This document shows positions 1-8,671 of a DNA stretch of 64,000 nt, in pieces; position 1 is the first letter of the stretch, and each line of letters opens with the position of its first letter. The notes under the pieces are model-generated. The model ran no database searches. It was not told the origin of the DNA and saw only the letters and a list, made by a program, of their open reading frames with translations. The position numbers and the translations under genes are program-made. The stretch spans positions 16,184 through 80,183 of the forward strand of contig JBBPZM010000047.1 in the NCBI GenBank assembly GCA_038199035.1. Reading direction: 5' to 3'. This stretch comes from DATAEY01 sp038199035 (GTDB lineage Bacteria; Actinomycetota; Thermoleophilia; Solirubrobacterales; Solirubrobacteraceae).

Positions 1-2
1 CC

Positions 3-209
3 TTGCAGCTGCGCTGCCCCAACTGCGAGTGGACCGACGAGGGAGCCTTCGACACGGAGACGGTGGAGCGCCTCGACCAGGAGCTCGACGAGGGAGCCCA
101 GGCCCTCGTCCGCGACCTTCGCGCGCTGACCCACGCCAACATGGAGGAGGAGCTCGAGCGCTTCGTCCGCGCGCTCGACGAGGACCAGATCCTCCCGATG
201 GACTTCTGA
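3..209 (+). CDS. small acidic hypothetical protein, possibly cut by the left edge
   Basis: A 68-residue reading frame beginning with a TTG two bases inside the window, so the true start may lie outside. It has one CPNC motif near the N-terminus, the look of half a zinc ribbon with no second CxxC. The rest is very acidic and probably helical. It ends 11 bases before the converging polyprenyl synthase gene. I do not recognise the family and no function is assigned. Confidence 0.5.
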   Translation: MQLRCPNCEWTDEGAFDTETVERLDQELDEGAQALVRDLRALTHANMEEELERFVRALDEDQILPMDF

Positions 210-219
210 CCGAGCCGGG

Positions 220-1209
220 TCAGGAGTAGCGCTCGACCACGCCGTCGGCGATCAGGCGCAGCGCGCTGCGCTGGGCGGCGGGGAGCGCCGCGGGGATGTC
301 GTCCTTGGCCTCGACCACGAGCTCGACGGCTCGCCGGCGCGCCTCCTCCAGGGCGCCGCTGGCGGCGATGGAGTCGCACACCGCCTCCGCCTGGGCCGGG
401 GTGGCAACCGATCGCAGGTCCAGATCGGCCAGCGCCGGGTCGCGCTCGCGCGCGAGGATCAGCGGCAGGGTGACGGTCCCGTCGAGGAGGTCTGCCCCCC
501 GGCGCTTGCCGGTTCGCTGCGCCGGTCCCGAGACGTCGAGCACGTCGTCGAGCAGCTGGAAGGCCAGCCCGATCCGGCGCCCGAAGCCCCCCAGCTCGGC
601 CACCTGGCCGCGCGCCGGGCCCCGGGACTCCAGTGCCCCCAGCCGGCAGGCCGCCTCGAACAGGCGCGCGGTCTTGAGCTCGCAGCGCAGGATGTAGCGC
701 TCGACCGCCACGTCCGAGGCGAAGACGTCCGCGCGCTGGAGGAGCTCGCCCCGGGCCAGCGCGGTCGATGCGCCGGAGAGAACCCGCACCTCATCGGGGC
801 GGCCGTTGGCCGCCAGCTCAGCGAAGGCGCGAGAGAACAGCAGGTCCCCCGTGGCGGTGGCCATCCGTCGCCCGGCCGCGGCCACGACCGTCGGCCGTCC
901 ACGACGCAGGTCGGCGCCGTCGAGGACGTCGTCGTGCACGAGAGTGGCCGAGTGCACGAGCTCGACAGCCGCCGCGGCGCGCAACAGGGACGGTCCCCCT
1001 GCGGGGGCGGTCGGGCCGGCCACGACGAACACGGCCAGCGGGCGCAGCCGCTTCCCGCCCGCGGCGATGGTCTCGCCCCCGTGGCGGGCCAGGGCGTCCC
1101 CGTGGCCGGCGGCCAGCGCGGCCAGCCGCTGCTCCAGCGCGGCCATGAGCGGCGGGATGTGGCTCCCGCCCGCCTCCACCACGGCCTCGACGGAGGCGCC
1201 GACCGCCAT
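220..1209 (-). CDS. polyprenyl diphosphate synthase, trans type, probably for menaquinone side chain
   Basis: Trans-isoprenyl diphosphate synthase of 329 residues, which would elongate allylic diphosphates with isopentenyl diphosphate. Visible motifs are GKRLRP (about 52-57), the first aspartate-rich motif DDVLD (93-97) followed by LRRGRPT, and the second motif DDVLD (221-225). The frame is open further upstream, but the ATG at 1209 overlaps the stop of the preceding menG as TGATG, so translational coupling fixes this start. The menG partner suggests the product is the menaquinone tail precursor. Chain length cannot be read reliably from sequence. Confidence 0.9.
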   Translation of the reverse strand: MAVGASVEAVVEAGGSHIPPLMAALEQRLAALAAGHGDALARHGGETIAAGGKRLRPLAVFVVAGPTAPAGGPSLLRAAAAVELVHSATLVHDDVLDGADLRRGRPTVVAAAGRRMATATGDLLFSRAFAELAANGRPDEVRVLSGASTALARGELLQRADVFASDVAVERYILRCELKTARLFEAACRLGALESRGPARGQVAELGGFGRRIGLAFQLLDDVLDVSGPAQRTGKRRGADLLDGTVTLPLILARERDPALADLDLRSVATPAQAEAVCDSIAASGALEEARRRAVELVVEAKDDIPAALPAAQRSALRLIADGVVERYS

Positions 1210-1982
1210 CACGCGCCCACCGTGCCGGCGTGGATGGCGATGATGCCGCCGGCCGTCAGCAGCCAGCGCACGTCGGTCAGCCCGCACCGCGCCATCCGGG
1301 CCGCCAGCTCATCCGGGGCGGGGAAGCGCTTGACCGAGCTCGGCAGGTAGCGGTAGGCCGAGGCGATGCTGGCCTCCCGTGCGCCGGGTGAAGACGACGC
1401 CGGCGACGGGACGCCCTCGGCCAGCCGCCCGAGGCCCGGGACCACCCGGTCAAACCACACCGAGTAGAACCAGGAGAGCGGCGGCTTCTGGGGAGTGGTG
1501 ATCTCCAGCACGACCACGCGGCCGCCCCGGCGCACGACGCGGGCCATCTCCGCCAGCCCCCGCCCGAGATCGGCGAAGTTGCGCGCGCCGAAGCCGACGG
1601 TGGCCGCGTCGAAGCTGTCGGACGCGTAGGGAAGCTCCTGGGCGTTGGCCCACTCAAAGCTGACGGCCGCGCTCGGGGGCGCCTTGGCGCGGGCGCGCTC
1701 GAGCATGGCGGGCGAGAAGTCGCAGGCCACCACCTCGCCCCCGGGCGACACCCGGCCGGCGAGCTCGAGCGCCAGGTCCCCGGTCCCGGTGGCGACGTCG
1801 AGCGCCCGGGACCCGGGGCGCAGCCCGGCCAGGTCCGCGGCCCGGCAGCGCCAGCGCTGGTCCAGCCCGGCCGTCATCAGCCGGTTCATCGGGTCGTAGA
1901 CGCCGGCGATGCGATCGAACATCGCGCGCACCTGGCCCTCCTCGAGGGTGCCCTGGCGCGCGCCCGCGAGGGCGGGGCTCAC
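1209..1982 (-). CDS. menG: demethylmenaquinone methyltransferase (UbiE/MenG)
   Basis: SAM-dependent C-methyltransferase of 257 residues that would methylate demethylmenaquinone to menaquinone, the last step of the pathway. An MFDRIAGVYDPMNRLMT stretch near the N-terminus is typical of UbiE/MenG, followed by the SAM-binding DVATGTGDLALELA loop and the conserved GFGARNFAD segment. The start is GTG at 1982, ten bases after the bc-complex gene stop. It overlaps the polyprenyl synthase downstream, so quinone synthesis is co-transcribed with the complex that oxidises the quinol. Confidence 0.92.
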   Translation of the reverse strand: MSPALAGARQGTLEEGQVRAMFDRIAGVYDPMNRLMTAGLDQRWRCRAADLAGLRPGSRALDVATGTGDLALELAGRVSPGGEVVACDFSPAMLERARAKAPPSAAVSFEWANAQELPYASDSFDAATVGFGARNFADLGRGLAEMARVVRRGGRVVVLEITTPQKPPLSWFYSVWFDRVVPGLGRLAEGVPSPASSSPGAREASIASAYRYLPSSVKRFPAPDELAARMARCGLTDVRWLLTAGGIIAIHAGTVGA

Positions 1983-1992
1983 GACTCGCCCG

Positions 1993-2718
1993 CTACTTGA
2001 GCGTCGACAGGAAGTCGACGAGGGCGGTGAACTTCTGGGGCGGGAGGTCCTTGAACGACGGCATCGGCGCGGTCGGGTTCTGGAGGGTGCGCGCGATCGC
2101 CTCCTTGGGCAGGCGCCCAGCGATCTTGGTCAAGGGCGGGCCCGGCCCGTCGTTGCCGTTCTCGCCGATCTTGTGGCACGCCAGGCAGCCCGACTGGGCG
2201 GCCACCTTCTTGCCGGCGTTGAACTGGGCCAGGGCCGCGCCGTTGAGGTCCGACGGGGGCTTCATGTCGACCGCCGTGGGCGAGCCCGCATTGGCCCCGG
2301 TGTAGGTCAGATAGGCCATGGCCGCGATGGTGATGATCCCGGCGATGGTGGCGATCGGCCGCCGCTCGGGCCGCCGCTCGGGGCTGCGGTCGTAGAACGG
2401 CAGCAGGATCAGGAGGATCATGCACAGCGTGGGCACCCCGATCGTGGCCAGGGGGACCAGCTCGCGCGGCTTGATGACCCGCAGGACCTCGAAGAGGAAG
2501 AAGAAGTACCACTCCGGCCGGGGCGTGTAGGTGGTGGTCGTCGGGTCCGCCTTGGGTCCCAGCTCGGCGCCCAGGACCAGCGACATGGCGACGATGACGG
2601 CCATGACGACGACGGCCATGGCCGAGTCCTTGGTCACCGCGTAGGGGAAGAACGGCTTGCCCTTGGACTTCTGGACGCTGTAGTCGCGGAGGTACTGCTC
2701 CTTCTCGCGCTGGTTCAT
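1993..2718 (-). CDS. qcrC: menaquinol:cytochrome c reductase, subunit IV-cytochrome c fusion (QcrC-like)
   Basis: A 241-residue membrane protein fusing a cytochrome b C-terminal (subunit IV) part to a monohaem cytochrome c. The subunit IV part carries the quinol-oxidation signature PEWY (68-71) and three or four hydrophobic helices. The C-terminal domain carries the haem attachment motif CLACH (178-182) and a likely axial Met in an APMPSF segment. This layout is known from Bacillus QcrC. It follows the b6-type gene after a 43-base gap. The c domain should sit outside the membrane and pass electrons onward. Confidence 0.9.
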   Translation of the reverse strand: MNQREKEQYLRDYSVQKSKGKPFFPYAVTKDSAMAVVVMAVIVAMSLVLGAELGPKADPTTTTYTPRPEWYFFFLFEVLRVIKPRELVPLATIGVPTLCMILLILLPFYDRSPERRPERRPIATIAGIITIAAMAYLTYTGANAGSPTAVDMKPPSDLNGAALAQFNAGKKVAAQSGCLACHKIGENGNDGPGPPLTKIAGRLPKEAIARTLQNPTAPMPSFKDLPPQKFTALVDFLSTLK

Positions 2719-2761
2719 CGCCGCGCTCGTCTTCGGCTCGTTGCCTCGCGCACGTTCACGC

Positions 2762-3616
2762 TCAGACCTCGGCCCGGCGCATGTCGTCGGAGTGCTGCGC
2801 CTTCATCCACGGCGGGGCGGTGGTCCCGAGCTTGGCCACCAGGTACAGGTGCGCGCCGATCAGCGCCGCGATGGCGCCGGGTACCAGCAGCATGTGGATC
2901 GAGTAGAAGCGCGCCAGCGTGGTCGCCCCGAAGTCCGGTCCGGCTCGCAGGAAGTCCGACAGGAACGGCCCGATGATCGGTCCCGTACCGTTGATGTTCA
3001 CTCCGACGATCGTCGCCCAGTAGGAGCGCTGGTCGAATGGGAGCAGGTAGCCGGTGAACGACATGACCATGGTGAGGATCAGCAGCACCACGCCGATCAC
3101 CCAGTTGAGCTCGCGGGGGTACTTGTAGGCGCCGAAGAAGAACGTCCGCGCCATGTGCAGGAAGATGAGGATGACCATCACCGACGAGCCCCACTTGTGC
3201 ATGCCCCGGACGAACTCGCCGAGGAAGGCGTCGTTGGAGACGTAGCGGATCGAGGCGTAGGCCCGGGTCGGTGACGGGTCGTAGAACATGGCCAGGAAGA
3301 CGCCGGTCACCGCCTGCGACAAAAAGGCGAACATCGTCGCCGAGCCCAGCGTGTAGAACCAGTTGGTTCCCTTCGGAACCTTGCGGAACATCATCCAGCG
3401 GGCCCCGCCCGACAGCGAGGTGCGCTCGTCGACCCAGTCCACGACGCTGACGCCGGCGTCCTTGCCGGCCTGGATGGCCGCGTCCTTGGGGGTGAGGGCC
3501 GGCCGGGCTCCGTTGCCATTGCCGTTCCCGTTGCCGTTCCCGTCGCGCTCGCCGGGGCGCTTGGGCCGTGGGCGCAGCGCGTCGGGCATGGGAGGCTTGG
3601 GCAGCTTGAGCTTCAT
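2762..3616 (-). CDS. qcrB: menaquinol:cytochrome c reductase cytochrome b6-type subunit (QcrB)
   Basis: A 284-residue cytochrome b N-terminal protein with four haem-ligand histidines at about 140, 154, 241 and 256. The second pair has 14 intervening residues, the spacing of cytochrome b6 rather than mitochondrial-type b, which matches the split b6/subunit IV arrangement here. A cytoplasmic N-terminal extension carries a run of Gly-Asn dipeptides (about 26-36). The ATG overlaps the Rieske stop as ATGA, so the two are coupled. It would house the quinol-oxidising and quinone-reducing sites. Confidence 0.92.
   Translation of the reverse strand: MKLKLPKPPMPDALRPRPKRPGERDGNGNGNGNGNGARPALTPKDAAIQAGKDAGVSVVDWVDERTSLSGGARWMMFRKVPKGTNWFYTLGSATMFAFLSQAVTGVFLAMFYDPSPTRAYASIRYVSNDAFLGEFVRGMHKWGSSVMVILIFLHMARTFFFGAYKYPRELNWVIGVVLLILTMVMSFTGYLLPFDQRSYWATIVGVNINGTGPIIGPFLSDFLRAGPDFGATTLARFYSIHMLLVPGAIAALIGAHLYLVAKLGTTAPPWMKAQHSDDMRRAEV
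3511..3542 (-). repeat. short GGCAAC-like tandem repeat in qcrB coding a Gly-Asn run
   Basis: About five imperfect copies of a six-base unit, read on the minus strand as alternating Gly and Asn codons with synonymous changes between copies. It lies in the cytoplasmic N-terminal extension of the cytochrome b subunit, outside the membrane core. Copy number could vary between strains. Confidence 0.75.
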
Positions 3617-4296
3617 GGCTTGGCGTCCTTGGGCCGGGGGGCGGTGGAGAAGCGTGCGGGGTAGGCGTACTGCCCCAGGCCGTCGAGCGCCTCGCCGGGA
3701 TCACGCGGCGAGAAGCGGCGCAGCTCTGAGTTGACGCTGTAGCGCGGGCCGATCTGGAGGCGGCCGGCGCGCACCCGGTTGTAGAAGCGATCGAGGGGGC
3801 GCACGGGCGGGCCCCCGGTGACCTTGCCCTGGAAGTCGTAGACGCCGCCGTGGCAGGGGCAGACGAAGCGCTGGGAGGCCTCGATGAAGCGGACCGGGCA
3901 GCCGAGGTGGGCACAGCGCGTGGAGATCGCCACGAAGTTGTCGTACTGGTCCTTCTTGGGCCCGTCGATCGAGGGGTTGTGCTTGCGCACGTAAACCGTG
4001 GCCTTGCCCGGCTCGCCGATGCCCGGAACGAGCGTGAAGACCTTCGGCACGTAGGTGCTGTCGGGAAAGTCGCCGACCGCGCCGACGTCCTCCCAGCGGG
4101 CCTCGGTGCGCTCGAACACGGGACCGAGCGCGAAGCCCAGAGCGGGAAGCGCAAAGGCCGCGACCGCCACACCGCCGAGCGTCTGCGCCCCGCCACTCAT
4201 GAACCGCCGCCGAGTGACCGTCTCGCCCTCGAAGGCGCCCGGCACGTTGCGATCGGTCGTGTACGGCGACTGGGGTTCGGGGCGGCGATCTGGCAT
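3613..4296 (-). CDS. qcrA: Rieske iron-sulfur subunit of the bc complex (QcrA)
   Basis: A Rieske 2Fe-2S protein of 227 residues. The cluster-binding boxes CAHLGC and CPCHGG lie about 20 residues apart. An N-terminal RRRFMSGG followed by a hydrophobic stretch resembles a Tat-type membrane anchor, consistent with export of the folded cluster domain. I chose the ATG at 4296 (MPDRR) over an upstream in-frame ATG because a good promoter ends just upstream of it. It is the first gene of the qcrA-qcrB-qcrC-menG-polyprenyl synthase run. Confidence 0.92.
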   Translation of the reverse strand: MPDRRPEPQSPYTTDRNVPGAFEGETVTRRRFMSGGAQTLGGVAVAAFALPALGFALGPVFERTEARWEDVGAVGDFPDSTYVPKVFTLVPGIGEPGKATVYVRKHNPSIDGPKKDQYDNFVAISTRCAHLGCPVRFIEASQRFVCPCHGGVYDFQGKVTGGPPVRPLDRFYNRVRAGRLQIGPRYSVNSELRRFSPRDPGEALDGLGQYAYPARFSTAPRPKDAKP

Positions 4297-4318
4297 TTGA
4301 TCTGCGAGGAGGCGCTGA

Positions 4319-4347
4319 ATTGAACGGGCCGGACAGCCTACCGTCAA
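4319..4347 (-). promoter_or_regulatory. sigma70-type promoter of the qcr operon
   Basis: On the minus strand a -35 TTGACG and a -10 TTCAAT are separated by exactly 17 bases. Transcription would begin about 15 bases before the qcrA ATG at 4296. No Shine-Dalgarno is visible in that short leader. Confidence 0.55.
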
Positions 4348-4480
4348 CATGGCGACGGTCGGCACAAGACCGGTGCCCGGTGGGGGGATGGGCCGTCGTC
4401 GCCGGGCCGCTCAGCCGTGGCCAGGCGCCGTCTCCGTGCCGGCACAGCCGGGTGGCCGGTGTGCGCTCGTACCTGCTTGC

Positions 4481-5052
4481 TCAGCCCGGCGGCGCAGCCC
4501 CGTTGCGCCCCTCGCGGGCGGCCGTGCGCAGCGCCGCCGCGGCCTCCGGCTCCCCCGCCCGCGCCGCCGCCTTGGCCGCCCCGTGGCCGGGCCCGGAGCC
4601 CCAGCCGACAGCGGTCGCGCCCGCCTCCCACACGGCCGCCGCCAGGTCGGGGTCGCTGGCGGTATGGGCCTGGGCGACGAGCGAGATGACGTCGGCCAGC
4701 TCGTGCACGGCCTCGAGGTCTCCCAGCTCGGCCAGCCGCGACAGGCCCAGCGCGTAGAGCTGGTCCCCGAGCAGGAGGGCGAGGTCCGGCTCGCCAGGGT
4801 GGAGGACGGCTCCACCGGCTTCGCCGTAGTGGAGGAGGTAGCCCTCGTAGATGGTGTCGACCAGCAGCTCGTACTCGGCGGCGTGGTCGCGGGCGCGCGG
4901 GCCGCGGGCGGCGATCCGCGGCGGCTGCGGCGCCTCGGGCTCCCCCTCGGCCTCGCCGGGGTCGCGCAGCGCCCCGGCCAGCAGGGGGTCCTCGTCGAGC
5001 AGGCTGCGATAGAGCGCACGCAGGCCCCCCTCCGCCTCATTGCCCACATTGC

Positions 5053-5056
<4 letters not shown>
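4481..5056 (-). CDS. conserved helical protein of unknown function, translationally coupled to hemL
   Basis: A 191-residue, alanine- and leucine-rich, mostly helical acidic protein with no signal peptide or membrane segment. Its ATG at 5056 overlaps the hemL stop as ATGA. The middle part reads LLGDQLYALGLSRLAELGD followed by a second helix. As I recall the family, this layout resembles the small subunit (HepS) of two-component heptaprenyl diphosphate synthases; that is a weak inference from pattern. I would otherwise leave it as a protein of unknown function. Confidence 0.75.
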
Positions 5057-6336
<1,280 letters not shown>

Positions 6337-6377
6337 GGCCGGGCGCTCGGGCGGGCGCCGCGAGCGGGGTCCGGATG

Positions 6378-7238
6378 CTAGGCCACGGCCGGCGCGGCGA
6401 CCCGATCGATCCCGAGCCGCCGCCGCATGACCCGGACGGCCTCGGGATTGCTGTCGACCAGCACGTAGCGGCGGCCCAGGTCTCTCGCCACCGCGCCCAA
6501 GGTCCCGCTCCCCGCGAAGAAGTCCAGGCACCAGTCGCCGGGCCGGGTCGAGGCCTGGACCATCCGCCGGATCAGGCCCTCGGGCTTCTGGGTCGGGTAG
6601 CCGGTCTTCTCCCGGCCGGTCGGCGAGACGATCGTGTGCCACCACACGTCGGTCGGCAGCTTCCCGCGCGCCGCCTTCTCGGGGGTGACGAGCCCGGGGG
6701 CCATGTAGGGCTCGCGATCGACCGCCTCGGCGTCGAAGTGGTAGCGGCCCGGGTCCCTGACGTAGACGAGGATCGTGTCGTGCTTGGCCGGCCAGCGCCG
6801 CCTGGCGCGAGCCCCGTAGTCGTAGGCCCACACGATCTCGTTGAGGAAGCACTCGCGCCCGAAGATCTCGTCGAGCAGCAGCTTGCAGTAGTGCGCCTCG
6901 CGGTAGTCGATGTGGAAGTAGAGCGTGCCGTCGTCACGCAGGACGCGCCGCGCCTCGGCCAGCCGCGGCTCGAGGAAGCCGAGGTAATCGTCGAACGAGT
7001 CGCGGTAGGAGGATTGGGCCAGCAGCCGCGAGCGATAGCGCCGGCCGCCGAATCCCGTCCGGTCGCCGTCCTCGTCCGCGGCGATCTCGACCGTCCGCCG
7101 GGTCCGCGGTGCGCCGGTGTTGAACGGCGGATCGAGGTAGATCAGCGAGAAGGCTCCGTCGGCGAACCCGTCGAGGGCCTCGAGGTTGTCGGCGAGGATG
7201 ACCTCGTCGTCGCAAGGCAGGCGACGCAGCAGGCCCAT
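6378..7238 (-). CDS. solitary beta-class DNA methyltransferase (adenine-N6 or cytosine-N4)
   Basis: A 286-residue SAM-dependent DNA methyltransferase. The catalytic motif LDPPFNTG (about 35-42) precedes the SAM motif DFFAGSGTLG near residue 240, the order of beta-class enzymes such as CcrM and type III Mod proteins. The target-recognition part lies between them. TQKPEGLIRRM just before the SAM motif is also typical. No restriction subunit is next to it, so it looks like an orphan with a possible regulatory role. The ATG at 7238 is seven bases from a TACCAT -10 element. Confidence 0.88.
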   Translation of the reverse strand: MGLLRRLPCDDEVILADNLEALDGFADGAFSLIYLDPPFNTGAPRTRRTVEIAADEDGDRTGFGGRRYRSRLLAQSSYRDSFDDYLGFLEPRLAEARRVLRDDGTLYFHIDYREAHYCKLLLDEIFGRECFLNEIVWAYDYGARARRRWPAKHDTILVYVRDPGRYHFDAEAVDREPYMAPGLVTPEKAARGKLPTDVWWHTIVSPTGREKTGYPTQKPEGLIRRMVQASTRPGDWCLDFFAGSGTLGAVARDLGRRYVLVDSNPEAVRVMRRRLGIDRVAAPAVA

Positions 7239-7245
7239 GGGCGGG

Positions 7246-7251
7246 ATGGTA
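7246..7251 (-). promoter_or_regulatory. -10 element for a leaderless methyltransferase transcript
   Basis: TACCAT on the minus strand, seven bases before the ATG at 7238. It fits the TANNNT-to-start pattern seen repeatedly in this window. No Shine-Dalgarno is present. Confidence 0.45.
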
Positions 7252-7291
7252 GGAGCGTCGGCAGACACGGCGGCCGGTTGTGGACAGGGCC

Positions 7292-7297
7292 TACGAT
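7292..7297 (+). promoter_or_regulatory. -10 element for a small membrane peptide gene
   Basis: TACGAT six bases before the GTG at 7304, consistent with a leaderless transcript divergent from the methyltransferase. Confidence 0.4.
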
Positions 7298-7303
7298 CGC
7301 CTC

Positions 7304-7384
7304 GTGCGCTCCATCGGCCCGCTCGAGATCCTCATCGTCCTGCTGCTCATCGCGCCGGTCGCCGCCCTGTGGTGGCCGGGATGA
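7304..7384 (+). CDS. 26-residue TatA-like single-helix membrane peptide
   Basis: A GTG-initiated 26-codon frame whose product begins MRSIGPLEILIVLLLIAP and ends in a Trp-Trp pair. The GPLEILIVLLLI stretch resembles the N-terminal transmembrane helix of TatA/Hcf106 proteins, but the amphipathic helix and acidic tail of TatA are missing. The stop overlaps the start of the next small frame as ATGA. A TACGAT element sits six bases upstream. Promoter, coupling and hydrophobicity support a real gene; the function is unknown. Confidence 0.45.
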   Translation: MRSIGPLEILIVLLLIAPVAALWWPG

Positions 7385-7500
7385 AGGGTCGCTGGGTGTG
7401 GTTCGTCCTCGGCCTGATCCTCTGGCTGCCCGCGTTTGTGGGCGCCGTTCTGCCAGCTCGGCCCGACTCCACCTGGGCGATTCGCCGGCAGCCGAGGTAG
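7381..7500 (+). CDS. 39-residue single-pass membrane peptide
   Basis: A 39-codon frame starting at the ATG that overlaps the previous stop (ATGA). It has a hydrophobic helix, VWFVLGLILWLPAFVGAVL, flanked by MKGR before and a basic C-terminal tail after. This resembles the hydrophobic small proteins often encoded by actinobacterial gaps. The AhbAB-like gene converges on it from 7571. No family is recognised. Confidence 0.45.
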   Translation: MKGRWVWFVLGLILWLPAFVGAVLPARPDSTWAIRRQPR

Positions 7501-7570
7501 GTCCCCCACCTCCTCGGCGCCTGCGACGTCGGGCGGCACGCCTATGCCTTCGCGGCTCCCGGCGCGGCGC

Positions 7571-8671
7571 CTACCCGTGCTCGGCTTCCCAGCGCGCGAA
7601 GTCGCCGGTGAAGTAGAGCAGGCGGATCTTCTTGAACTCGGTCGAGGAGTAGAGGGTGGTGCGCTCCTCGATGCCGGTCTGCTCGGCGATCGAGTCGAGG
7701 ATCGCGTCGCACTCCTGCTTGGAGCGCCCGTGGGCCATGGTGAAGACCGAGTAGGGCCAGTCGGCGTAGGTCGGGCGCTGGTAGCAGTGGGAGATCCCCC
7801 GGAAGGCGGCCATGCGCGGGCCGATCTCCATGATCTGCTCCTCGGGCACCTTCCACACGCCCATGCCGTTGGCCGAGAAGCCGGCGCGGCGGTGGAAGAG
7901 GATTGCCGCCACGCGGCGCAGGAGCCCGCGCTCGCGCATGCCGGCCAGATGGTCGAGCAGCCGCTCGACGGGCATCCCCAGGCGCTGGGCGGCCGGCACG
8001 TAGGGCTCGGCGACGATCGCCATGTTCCCCTGCGTCGCCCGGATGACCTCGACGTCGAACTCGTCGAAGGGCTGCTTGTCGAGCTCGGCCGGCGCCTGCG
8101 CCACGCCGGCCGAGGCCAGCGCCTTGGTGTCGCGCTCCATCTCGAGGTCCATCCGGATCTTGAAGAGCTTCAGCGTGGGGAGCTGGCGGATCGACTCCGC
8201 GCCGGTGAGCGCGGCGAGGAGCTCCAGCGTGCCGTCCAGGCCAAAGCGCGAGCCCTCCTCGACGGCGAGCGTGAACCACAGGTTGAACTCGTGGTTGCGC
8301 AGGTAGTTGTGCGACACGCCGGGGTGGGAGTTGATGACCTGGGCGGCGCGGTGGGGGAACTCGGGATCGACCTTCGCAGCGACGAGCATCGAGGAGTAGC
8401 CGAGGGCGCGCGTGTCGTAGATCGGGGTGACCTGGCGGATGATTCGCTCGTCGACCAGGCGCTTGACCCGGCGCACCGCCTCGTCCTCCGTGATGTCCGC
8501 CTCTGCGGCCACGGCCGCGTAGGGCCGGGGCTCCAGCGGGAACCGGCCCTGCATGAGGTTGAGCAGCCGCCGGTCGAGCTCGTCGAGCGCGACGGCCGCG
8601 CCGCCCTTGCGCTCGCGCAGCTTGGGCGTGGCCGTGCCCGCAGTCGTGGTCGTCACGTCGGCCGAAGCCAT
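7571..8671 (-). CDS. fused AhbA-AhbB-like (siroheme decarboxylase / Lrp-AsnC type) protein
   Basis: A 366-residue protein with two tandem Lrp/AsnC-like units. The first (about 25-190) has a winged-helix segment, then GVSHNYLRNHEFNLWFTL; the second (about 200-360) repeats it with GISHCYQRPTYADWPYSVF. Family members AhbA and AhbB together decarboxylate siroheme in the alternative haem or haem d1 routes. Neighbouring hemB (19-base overlap) and hemL support a tetrapyrrole role. It could instead act as a haem-responsive regulator. A single chain holding both subunits is noteworthy. Confidence 0.85.
   Translation of the reverse strand: MASADVTTTTAGTATPKLRERKGGAAVALDELDRRLLNLMQGRFPLEPRPYAAVAAEADITEDEAVRRVKRLVDERIIRQVTPIYDTRALGYSSMLVAAKVDPEFPHRAAQVINSHPGVSHNYLRNHEFNLWFTLAVEEGSRFGLDGTLELLAALTGAESIRQLPTLKLFKIRMDLEMERDTKALASAGVAQAPAELDKQPFDEFDVEVIRATQGNMAIVAEPYVPAAQRLGMPVERLLDHLAGMRERGLLRRVAAILFHRRAGFSANGMGVWKVPEEQIMEIGPRMAAFRGISHCYQRPTYADWPYSVFTMAHGRSKQECDAILDSIAEQTGIEERTTLYSSTEFKKIRLLYFTGDFARWEAEHG

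Noticed and set aside
6337..6852. N-terminal extension of hemL
   Set aside because: The extension overlaps the methyltransferase gene and is Arg/Gly/Pro-rich without HemL similarity.
7279..7287. TGTGGACAG, resembling a DnaA box
   Set aside because: A single 8/9 match about 20 kb from dnaA with no cluster around it.
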